Shown here one piece after another: positions 56,581 through 64,000 of a stretch of 64,000 bases of DNA. Each line of letters opens with the position of its first letter. The stretch's first letter is position 1. This stretch comes from Acinetobacter gerneri DSM 14967 = CIP 107464 = MTCC 9824 (lineage in GTDB: Bacteria; Pseudomonadota; Gammaproteobacteria; Pseudomonadales; Moraxellaceae): NCBI RefSeq assembly GCF_000368565.1, contig NZ_KB849542.1:398581-462580 (forward strand), given 5' to 3'. The notes below the pieces were generated by a model. That model saw only the letters and a list, made by a program, of their open reading frames with translations, made no database searches and was not told where the DNA came from. A program made the translations under genes and the position numbers.

Positions 56581-57593
56581 TTAAATGGATTCCACTTTTT
56601 TAATACATTTACTAGATCGTCAACATATGTTGTAGCTTGTTCTGATATCTTTAAAATTTTTTTAGCAACAGTTTCATATAGCTCATCCAACTTTTTTTGA
56701 GCAAGTTCTGGATCTTTAATTGTTTTGATTATCATATCTCTTGCTACTTCTATTGCTTTAATTATACGTCCAATCCAATCACCAAAAACGATTACAGCAG
56801 CATCAATCGCCTGTTGACGTGTTTCTGAGTCAGCCCACTCTATTGGTCTCGGCCCTAGACATATTTTAAATAAATCTATCCACCCTGAAAAAATTGAAGT
56901 ATTAATTATATCTGCCAAATTAGCATCAACATAAGCTGGGACATGTGTAGTAAAAGCCATATTTTTAAATTGATCTGCTAATAATTCAATATTTTTTAGT
57001 CCTACATTTATAGGTGGTTTGATAAATTTATCTGGATATTTTTTTGACGTGATTACAATTATTCCATTACCATGCATATTTTGTGCTAACGCATCGTCTA
57101 AATAGATTTGAAGGTTCTTTCTTGCTGTAATTAACCAGTTTCTAGCCTCTTGCGTTTTAAAACTTGGGTATAAATAAGTTACATATCTTGAGCAATAATA
57201 ATAACCATAGTTAATATAATATGGTGGTGGTTCGTGTCCACAGCTACGGTGTCGACCTTTAAAATCGTGCCACCTGCTCCAGTTCTTTTCTTTTATATTA
57301 ATTAAACCTTCTTTTCCATCATAAAGCCTATCAAATAGACTTTTTGAGCTTGTTGGACTGTTAAAAATCTCTCTTGCTAGATCAAATATTGTGATGAACT
57401 TAAACTTATAGATTTCCGTAGGACCTAATGGATCTAGTACATACGGTCTATAGTAATAATTGCAACTTCCATATATAGAATTGTCTGCTATTGGCACTTC
57501 TTTAACACACTGGGGCTTTAAATAAACTCTGGTTTGAGCATTTTTCCCAGCAATCGCAAAACTTTTATTGATTGTACTTTGAGTAGTTCCCAT
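56577..57593 (-). CDS. Candidate T6SS effector of unknown activity
   Basis: The 338-residue protein is encoded directly behind vgrG and in front of a lipoprotein gene, the classical effector position. It has no signal peptide. The centre (about residues 108-150) is rich in His, Cys, Tyr and Pro: WSRWHDFKGRHRSCGHE, then PPPYYINYGYYYCSRYV. It continues with a helical WLITARKNLQIYLDDAL. The last 100 residues form amphipathic helices ending in a Lys-rich tail. I recognise no catalytic family. The central motif could be a metal or protein-binding core. GGGGAAG is a strong ribosome site. Confidence 0.65.
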   Translation of the reverse strand: MGTTQSTINKSFAIAGKNAQTRVYLKPQCVKEVPIADNSIYGSCNYYYRPYVLDPLGPTEIYKFKFITIFDLAREIFNSPTSSKSLFDRLYDGKEGLINIKEKNWSRWHDFKGRHRSCGHEPPPYYINYGYYYCSRYVTYLYPSFKTQEARNWLITARKNLQIYLDDALAQNMHGNGIIVITSKKYPDKFIKPPINVGLKNIELLADQFKNMAFTTHVPAYVDANLADIINTSIFSGWIDLFKICLGPRPIEWADSETRQQAIDAAVIVFGDWIGRIIKAIEVARDMIIKTIKDPELAQKKLDELYETVAKKILKISEQATTYVDDLVNVLKKWNPFK

Positions 57594-57604
57594 AACTTCC
57601 CCTT

Positions 57605-58484
57605 TTATTCATCTGAATAATCAATTGAATCTATCTTTAACTGTTTTGCTGACAATGCCGTTTCAGTAAAACAGTTTTCATCTGTTTCTCCTTCTAATAC
57701 GCTACCATCACTTAAAATCATTTTGTATTTTCGACTTGGAACTGCCTGCTGGGTTTCTTGATTGAATAACTGAACTTTTAAGTCATAAAGCTGGTGACCA
57801 AATTCAGTTTTATTCACTTTCTCTCCACTCTTAAATAAATGCTGGCCTGCCTTTGACTCATATAAACCACCTGTTTTAGAAAAGATTCCCGCATCCTTTA
57901 TACAAATTTGTGAACTCCCTCCAGTTAATATCAGCTCCGTTGGACTAGTCACATAAACTTTTCCTTCTTTAGAGCTCATATGTATATCTTTACGAGCAAT
58001 AATATCGAGAACATTAGAACTTGCTTTAATCAAAACTTTCCCAAGACCGGCGATAAAACTGGCATCTTCACGTGCTGCCAATAAACTTAATTTTTTACTA
58101 GCTTGGGCTAGAAAACTATTTTGGGTAGAAATATTTATGCTTTTGCCAGCACTATGCAAAATAAACCCTTTAGCAACAGAATGAATATCTTCTTCACTAC
58201 TTAACCCTATACTTTTAGGGGAAGCTAATATAACTATTGCAGATTTAAAAGCCTCAGCCTTACTCTCATCTTCTTTCGATAATTGCTCTATAAATTTTTT
58301 TAAATTTTCTAAAACATCTAATGGTGTACTTTCTAATTCTTTAGCAGTTTTATCTAATGATTTTATTTGATCATAATTATGATCGAGCTGTTTCTTCGCT
58401 TCCTCAGCATTTAAATGATCACCTTTCGCCTGATCTTGCCTATAAGTACTCAGCAATAGACCAGCACCTGCCCTGATTGCCCCC
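57605..58484 (-). pseudogene. vgrG: VgrG C-terminal part, out of frame after a G-run frameshift
   Basis: The frame AIRAGAGLLLSTYRQDQAK is the normal continuation of the VgrG sequence FELRTDQWG. About 290 residues follow. A coiled-coil-like stretch (AEEAKKQLDHNYDQIKSLDK), a DUF2345-type beta domain (ILASPKSIGLSSEEDIHS, SSNVLDIIARKDIHMSS) and a C-terminal cargo-adaptor-like domain (LYDLKVQLFNQETQQAVPSR) complete the spike. It is joined to its 5' part only if one G is restored in the run at 58480-58484. Without that it would need an internal start. Confidence 0.85.
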
Positions 58485-60342
58485 ATTGATCTGTGCGAAG
58501 TTCAAAGCCTTCACCTCGATCATCGCTTTTCTCCTTTTCCTTTGGATGACTCAGCTTTCCTAAATTAAGCTGGCTCACCGCATAAGAACTTTGCAACTGA
58601 GCACTGATTTGTCCAGTCGTGTCATCAAATCTAAGCTGGTTATAACCACTCGCATTAATTTCTTGGCTTCTCACACCACTCAAATATCTGGTATCAGGTA
58701 ACTTCCCTTTATCATCAAATTTACTCGGATAGCGTTCACTTTCATGAATTCGTCCAACCACGATAGGTCGATCTATATCTCCATCTATATGATCCAATAA
58801 AACGAGTTCACCCACTCTAGGCAGGTAGCGAGAACCAAATCCTTTACCTGCAAAATTTGTTAAAACTTCTACCCATGCACTATCACGATCCGTTTCACTA
58901 CTTCCAGCATTACTTGCATGAACATTATCTTCACTGCGACTAAACAAATAACGAACTTTAATTCGAGACCATTCATCGACATAAACCGTCTCACCTTGTT
59001 CACCCGTAACTCTTGCATGCATTGGATGGGCTTTAGGGCGATCCAATATAGGATCATAAATAGGTAAAACAGGAACTTCACGACGTTGCAAATTTAAAAT
59101 ATTGCCCTGTCTCTCACCATTAAAACCAACTAGCTTGTCCAGCCAATTACTTTCCTCAACTAAACATTGACACTGATAATTGAGGTCTTTAGGTAAATTA
59201 TTTTGATTAAAAAATTCTTTAGAAGTAATAATATATTCGTTATCAGCACCACGATGCTGATCAATTTGCGTATACCCCAAAAGCTCAAACCAGCAACCGA
59301 CCTCAGCATCACGTACTGTACTTTTTGCCACAAATACTTTGGCTAATTGATCTAACATCAAAGTTTGATTTTTTGCTAATTTTTCTAGATGCAGGATATC
59401 AGCACGATCAGCGCCATCTTTTTGATTTAAGTCATTGATGCTGGCTGGTGTGATTGCATAAGATAATTCTAAACCTGAACCAAAATTTGAAATATTTTCA
59501 CTATGTTGATGTTTAGACGTTTTTTGCGTTTGTTCTTGATCTATAAAATCGGATCGCCAGCGTTGTAAATGTACTTGTGTCGCCTGCATCATTCTTTTCG
59601 CAGAGATCTGCGTAATACTATCGAATCTTTCCGTCGCATCACTACGATGAAACCGAATATTTTGCCTGCTGAGTTGATTCAAAAATTGATTTTGATCAAA
59701 TAAAGATAATTTTTTTGCCTGAATATCAGTACTAAAACTTGCTACAAATGCATGCTGTTCTTTCTGTATAAAATTCACAGAAATACGGGCTAATAATCTT
59801 TTTAAAAATTGAAAATCTGTTTCATTATATTGTGTGATTTGTGTCTTAATTTCATAATTTTCATTTAAGCCTCGCAAATCCAGTTGATTTGATGCGGCAT
59901 AAACTCGACTCCTTTGACACCATTCCTTGTGTAGAATCTCAATTACTTCAATTTCATTCTTATTTAAAAATACACGGCTGTTCTTTCTATGATTGAGTAA
60001 ACTTAGTGGATCTTCTATGGTCAATAAATAACTGATTAAAGCACCATCAGAAGCTCCCTGCACTGCTTCAGTAATAATCCCAGTCGTCCTAAAAATGCGT
60101 CCATCATCGGTACGTTGATCAACAGCAATTTGACATGCGATAAAACGTTTCAGGGGAATAGTTGAGTCCGTTGAAAAACACAATAACTGTGCTCGCATGC
60201 TTTCATTGACAGCACTTCTCCCCGAAAAATGCTGCGCATACAATTTTTGATTGAGTTCTTTTGATGAAAATAAAGCTGACAATGGGCGTTTTTCAGCACT
60301 TAGACCAAACTTGTCTAATATCCCCAATAATTCATTTAACAT
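58450..60342 (-). pseudogene. vgrG: T6SS spike protein VgrG, N-terminal part, frameshifted
   Basis: The 630 residues form the gp27/gp5-like part of VgrG. The N-terminal ring domains carry the LDRHKNSRVFLNKNEIEVIEILH-type block, and the OB domain with ARVTGEQGETVYVDEWSRIKVRY and VEVLTNFAGKGFGSRYLPRVGELVLLDHIDGD is the conserved spike base. Then come the TRYLSGVRSQEI and GFELRTDQWG blocks. At the G run the frame slips and ends in GQSGQVLVYC. A normal VgrG of this kind is about 910 residues. It heads the effector-immunity island; no other T6SS structural gene is in this window, so it is an orphan vgrG cluster. Confidence 0.88.
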
Positions 60343-60533
60343 TATTAAAATTCTTTATCTTGTGTTTTATCATCAACACTATAATTATTTTTATTTTCAA
60401 ATCATATGAATAGATTGATTTTTATAAAAATGATAAATATTTTTTCGTTAAATGTTATATTTCACAACAATAAAAAAGAAGAAAATTAAATGATATTTCC
60501 AAATAATTTTCTTCTGATCTATCTCATAAAAAG

Positions 60534-61355
60534 TTAAATAAAATGGGCTAATTTTGCTTTAAGTAGTGCCACAGTTTCATCTGGATGTTCCAAAGGAAAC
60601 ATATGCCCACCATTAGTCACAGTGTATGGTATCCCAAATTTTTTCTTTGTAATTTGCGGAAATTTTTGTTTTAAAAATGGGCTTTGATCCCCGACGATCA
60701 GCTCCGTTGAGACTGGTGGCTTAGGCATAGGTAACCACCAATTTGCGGGACTTGTACGGAAAATTTCCACTTCATCATGCTTAGAAATTGTGAGTGTTAC
60801 TCCACCATTCAGATGATCTTCAGTTAAAGCATGATCAATGTAGTCCTGATAACATTCATGATCAAAATCCTGATAAAACTTTTTACTCAGTAATAAATCG
60901 TGTGCTTGTTCACGTGAATCCCAATGATCTCTGCGTTTAGCACTCAATCCTGCAGGTGTTATTTTATCGATAAGTTTCGGTTTAAATATCTTCGCCATTT
61001 GAAAAGCAAAAGAAGCTTTTCCTACAATCAATGGCGGATCCATCATGATTACTTTTTCAAATAATTCAGGACGTTGATACGATGCCATAAACGTTAAAAC
61101 AGAACCTAATGAATGTCCAAGCCCTATAACTTTGCGACCTTCCGCCTGTCTTACAATACTATCAATCACTTGTTCGGTCAGTTCAGCCCAATTATTGCGA
61201 ATCGGATAACGACGATCTGGACCGATCAAAGGTACTGAAATAATGTCAAATTCAGATGAAAGTTGCTCGAAAATTTTACGATAAACTTTTGAAGGTACGC
61301 CATTTGCATGTGCAAAATGAATAAGTGGTTTTTGCTTCATCGATTCCATTTCCAA
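60534..61355 (-). CDS. Alpha/beta hydrolase
   Basis: This 273-residue hydrolase of the alpha/beta fold has the nucleophile elbow GLGHSLGSVLTF (Ser near residue 83). The oxyanion-side HFAHANGVPS lies at the start, and a late His is in NGGHMFPLEHPDE. The Asp is probably in ELIVGDQSPF. The substrate is unknown; esterase or lactonase activity is possible. It is monocistronic, on the same strand as sppA. Confidence 0.85.
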   Translation of the reverse strand: MEMESMKQKPLIHFAHANGVPSKVYRKIFEQLSSEFDIISVPLIGPDRRYPIRNNWAELTEQVIDSIVRQAEGRKVIGLGHSLGSVLTFMASYQRPELFEKVIMMDPPLIVGKASFAFQMAKIFKPKLIDKITPAGLSAKRRDHWDSREQAHDLLLSKKFYQDFDHECYQDYIDHALTEDHLNGGVTLTISKHDEVEIFRTSPANWWLPMPKPPVSTELIVGDQSPFLKQKFPQITKKKFGIPYTVTNGGHMFPLEHPDETVALLKAKLAHFI

Positions 61356-61444
61356 TATGATCCATCTGAGTTTTAACAGACATAAAAACTCAGTGAACTC
61401 TAATGTGTTTTATAAACTATTAGAGTTCAAAGTTTTAATGATAT

Positions 61445-62467
61445 TTACTGCAATTTTAGTGATTGTTGTGTTGCTACTTGTTTAGTCATTGCTTCAGCAG
61501 CACTTTGACCCATTTCTGATCCTACACGACCCATCACAGAATCAAATGGACTTCTTTCAACTGTATAGTTCACAGTTTTACTCACTTTAAGCTCGCGTTT
61601 TAAAGTTTCGATATTGCCTGATTTATCTGCAATACCCAATTTAATCGCCTGCTCACCTGTCCAGAAAAGCCCTGAGAATATCGCAGGATCTGTAGATTTT
61701 AAGCGTTTTCCACGACCTTGTTTTACTGCACTAATAAAGTGATCATGAACATTATCGAGTAAAGCCTGAATATGTGCGCGCTGTGCAGGATCAATCGGCT
61801 TAGTCATGCTCAAGATATCTTTATTTGAACCTGATGTCATCGTACGATCTTCTACGCCAAGTTTTTGCGCCAATCCATTTACACCATAGTTTGGCATGAT
61901 TACGCCAATCGAACCGACCAAACTCGAAGGATTTACCCAAATTTCATCAGCAGCTGAAGCGATATAATACGCACCTGAAGCCCCCATATCTCCGATCACA
62001 GCATAGACTTTTTTATCCGGATGCTCTGATTTTAAATATCGAATCTCTTGCCAAATATCATCGGATTGTACTGGTGAACCACCAGGTGAGTTGATATTCA
62101 GCACAACTGCTCTTGCCGATTTAGCTTCAAAAGCACTTTTTAATGATTTAATCGTATCTGTACTATTTACATTTTGTTTGCCTGAATCAATCGTACCGAC
62201 TACGTTTACTACTGCTAAATGTGGTGAACTAGTCGATGTTTCAGCACTATCAGATGTGATCGTACATGCCTTAACAAGAAATATCAGAACAAAAAGTACA
62301 TAAATAAAAGTCAAAATTTTAAAAAAGATACTCCAACGACGACTTCGACGTTGCTCTTCAACAGAAGCCAGTACAGCCTTTTCTAAAATTTGCCATTCTG
62401 GACCTGAAATTTCAGTTTTGTTTGGCTTTGTATTTTCATTTTGTGGTTTAGGTGGCCAGTCGGACAT
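61445..62467 (-). CDS. sppA: Signal peptide peptidase SppA (S49 family)
   Basis: SppA degrades cleaved signal peptides in the inner membrane. The protein has one N-terminal membrane helix (about residues 45-67 from this start) and a single S49 domain. This includes VVLNINSPGGSPVQSDDIWQ, VYAVIGDMGASGAYYIASAADE with the catalytic Ser in GASGAYY, and LVGSIGVIMPNYG with the Lys region. The frame can be extended to 62500, but a TATAAT -10 at 62503-62508 would put the transcript start at about that codon, so I prefer ATG 62467. It is the short, single-domain type. Confidence 0.9.
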   Translation of the reverse strand: MSDWPPKPQNENTKPNKTEISGPEWQILEKAVLASVEEQRRSRRWSIFFKILTFIYVLFVLIFLVKACTITSDSAETSTSSPHLAVVNVVGTIDSGKQNVNSTDTIKSLKSAFEAKSARAVVLNINSPGGSPVQSDDIWQEIRYLKSEHPDKKVYAVIGDMGASGAYYIASAADEIWVNPSSLVGSIGVIMPNYGVNGLAQKLGVEDRTMTSGSNKDILSMTKPIDPAQRAHIQALLDNVHDHFISAVKQGRGKRLKSTDPAIFSGLFWTGEQAIKLGIADKSGNIETLKRELKVSKTVNYTVERSPFDSVMGRVGSEMGQSAAEAMTKQVATQQSLKLQ

Positions 62468-62502
62468 ATAAAGATAATCCAAAATATTAAAAATTCGCAT
62501 CC

Positions 62503-62557
62503 ATTATATACAAGGAATACGCAAAATCTGTCTAATCAAAATGATTTATCATATAAT
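62503..62557. promoter_or_regulatory. Divergent -10 boxes for sppA and the LpxL-type gene
   Basis: TATAAT on the minus strand at 62503-62508 (sppA) and TATAAT on the plus strand at 62552-62557 (acyltransferase). Both exclude the longest possible starts of their genes. Matching -35 boxes are poor. Confidence 0.6.
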
Positions 62558-62606
62558 ATTTCCCAAATCACTACATTTTTTGACTTTAGCCAAACAATTG
62601 AAAACG

Positions 62607-63608
62607 ATGACAGATAAACAAAACTCTATGACATTTGGGATTTTACAATTCTTTAGTCGCCTACCCATTCAAATTTCTCGTTTTTTTGCTCGAATGTTGG
62701 CTGGCTTAATTAACTTACTTCATTTTACAAAAACCTCTGAAACGATTAATTTCAATATTCAGGTTTGTCTGCCTGAATTATCAAAATCAGAACAGAAGCG
62801 TATAACTCGTGCAGCCATTCGTAATGAAATGCAGTCCTATCTCGAATTTTTTTGTATTTGGGGTTCAAGTAATGAAAAAAATATTTCACGTATTCAGCAT
62901 ATAGAAGGTGAGCATTTCGCCCATGAAGCTTTGGCTGAAGGCAAAGGGTTAGTTTTAATTGTTCCGCATTTTGGCACTTGGGAAGTAATGAATGCATGGT
63001 TTGCCAGTCACACTCAAATGACCATCATGTATAAACCGATTAAAAACCCTGATGCGGATCGATTTGTACGTGATGCACGTAGTCGTGAAAATGCCAAATT
63101 GGTTCCTACGGATGAATCAGGTGTCATGCAAATTTTTAAAGCACTTAAACGTGGTGGAACTACCGTTATCCTGCCAGATCATACGCCACATGTAGGTGGT
63201 GATATGGTTGACTATTTTGGTATTCCGCTGGCTTCTAGTAGCTTAAGTGCCAAATTGATTCAAAAAACCAAATGTAAAGCACTGTTATTATATGCAATTC
63301 GTAATGAAAGTGATGGCTTCAATATGTTTATCGAGCCAATGGATGAACGTATTTATCAAGGTACAGCACAAGATGGTACGCGTGTGATTCATGAAACATT
63401 AGAAAAACTCATTCGTCGCTATCCTGAACATTATCACTGGAGTTATAAACGCTTTAAAGCCAATCCAGAATTGAACAATGTGTATAACATTCCGAATGAT
63501 CAAGCTATTGAAAAAATTGAACATATCCGTCAAGAAACATTAAAAGTTCATTTGGATAAAATCAATCAAAGCATAGATGAAATAGACCAAAATTCACAAA
63601 ATGGTTAA
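62607..63608 (+). CDS. Lipid A late acyltransferase (LpxL/LpxM family)
   Basis: This 333-residue inner-membrane acyltransferase has an N-terminal anchor-like stretch (LPIQISRFFARMLAGLINLL) and the catalytic H-x4-E motif in VPHFGTWEVMNAW. VILPDHTPHVGGDMVDYFGIP and YHWSYKRFKANPE, the conserved C-terminal block, follow. Family members add secondary acyl chains to lipid A. Which position is acylated cannot be told. A longer frame starts at 62541, upstream of the predicted transcript start, so ATG 62607 is chosen. Confidence 0.9.
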   Translation: MTDKQNSMTFGILQFFSRLPIQISRFFARMLAGLINLLHFTKTSETINFNIQVCLPELSKSEQKRITRAAIRNEMQSYLEFFCIWGSSNEKNISRIQHIEGEHFAHEALAEGKGLVLIVPHFGTWEVMNAWFASHTQMTIMYKPIKNPDADRFVRDARSRENAKLVPTDESGVMQIFKALKRGGTTVILPDHTPHVGGDMVDYFGIPLASSSLSAKLIQKTKCKALLLYAIRNESDGFNMFIEPMDERIYQGTAQDGTRVIHETLEKLIRRYPEHYHWSYKRFKANPELNNVYNIPNDQAIEKIEHIRQETLKVHLDKINQSIDEIDQNSQNG

Positions 63609-63642
63609 GTCTTAAAAATTGTCTAAAGCTTAAGAGACAAGC

Positions 63643-64000
63643 TTATCTCTTTAACCATTTCAAAGTATCACGATATTTATATAGCTTCATTTCACCGCGC
63701 CTTTCTTGAACAAAATGGATACTCCCTTGTTCAATGGTACTTATAAAAGGAATATTTAAGGCTTTGAGTCGCTCTATTACGATCGGCGTAGGATGATGAT
63801 AACGATTATTATATCCTGCTGAGGCAATTGCGAGTTTGGGTTTGAGCTTTGCTAGAAAGTCATAAGAAGAACTGTGCTGACTGCCGTGATGCCCTAAAAC
63901 CAAAACATCAACTTTTAAATCGGGGTATTTTTCTAATATTTGATACTCTGAATCCCAACCTGCATCACCCATAATTAAAAAATTTTGATAAACCTTGGCA
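63643..64000 (-). CDS. comEC: DNA internalisation protein ComEC, C-terminal part (cut by window edge)
   Basis: The frame is open to base 64000, so this is the 3' end of a larger gene. The visible 118 residues (LIMGDAGWDSEYQILEKY, VLVLGHHGSQHSSSYDFL, LAIASAGYNNRYHHPTPIVIERL) match the metallo-beta-lactamase-like nuclease domain at the C-terminus of ComEC/Rec2, including the HHGS and HP blocks. ComEC forms the inner-membrane channel for natural transformation, a hallmark ability of many Acinetobacter. It converges with the LpxL-type gene. Confidence 0.88.
   Translation of the reverse strand, partial: AKVYQNFLIMGDAGWDSEYQILEKYPDLKVDVLVLGHHGSQHSSSYDFLAKLKPKLAIASAGYNNRYHHPTPIVIERLKALNIPFISTIEQGSIHFVQERRGEMKLYKYRDTLKWLKR

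Noticed and set aside
58480..58484. Phase-variable G tract in vgrG
   Set aside because: Five or six G is short for programmed slippage. I report the frameshift but not a switch.
1..64000. tRNA, rRNA and CRISPR arrays
   Set aside because: I read the intergenic regions for cloverleaf-like segments and evenly spaced repeats. The only tandem repeats (14.2-14.8 kb) lack unique spacers of constant length, so they are not CRISPR.

Overview
The window looks like a chromosomal segment of an Acinetobacter species. This rests on the AT-rich base composition, the fused prephenate dehydrogenase/EPSP synthase gene, the protein families present and the style of the intergenic repeats. Most of it is housekeeping. 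An insertion sequence, several repeat families and a decaying type VI secretion (T6SS) module are interspersed.

1-16.9 kb: the 3' end of rtcA; aromatic amino-acid genes (pheA followed by a tyrA-aroA fusion with class II EPSP synthase motifs); a DJ-1/PfpI protein; an acyl-CoA dehydrogenase; a first dctA-type C4-dicarboxylate carrier; a ybiB-like gene; nadK-yeaC; the bifunctional penicillin-binding protein PBP1b followed by a tandem array of hairpin-rich units of about 160 bp; a TPR lipoprotein; a Nudix-ThiE fusion; and a 56-residue hemP gene under a clear Fur box. Two copies of a dispersed intergenic element lie near 5.3 and 10.2 kb.

16.9-28.8 kb: a ygiW-qseB-qseC-type operon. Its response-regulator gene is broken by an intact IS30-family element whose ends and 3-bp target duplication can be read exactly. 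Then come an MgtC/SapB membrane protein, a PlsC-type acyltransferase, a KAS III-type synthase, the helicase HrpA carrying a lineage-specific-looking insert, and a small membrane protein.

28.9-43.9 kb: ahpC and ahpF, 6 kb apart in the same direction. Between them lie a TetR gene with a palindromic operator and a partner membrane protein, an SmvA-type efflux pump with a divergent TetR gene and paired operators, a KTSC protein and an O-methyltransferase. After ahpF come a small Ala-rich lipoprotein, a second dctA paralogue, a YeeE/YedE-type sulfur transporter, a DUF4130 plus radical-SAM pair predicted to act on DNA, and a nitronate monooxygenase.

43.9-64 kb: a three-gene TelA-type operon; two large tandem secreted proteins with CSLREA motifs and GlyGly-CTERM-like tails; hda and an AI-2E family permease; purM-purN; and a T6SS island of vgrG, an unrecognised effector candidate and a lipoprotein immunity candidate. 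In that island vgrG has a -1 frameshift in a G run and the immunity candidate has an in-frame TGA. The window ends with an alpha/beta hydrolase, sppA, a LpxL/LpxM-type acyltransferase and the 3' end of comEC.

I saw no rRNA, tRNA or CRISPR. The least explained content is the T6SS effector/immunity pair, the DUF4130/radical-SAM pair, the TelA operon and the CSLREA pair.
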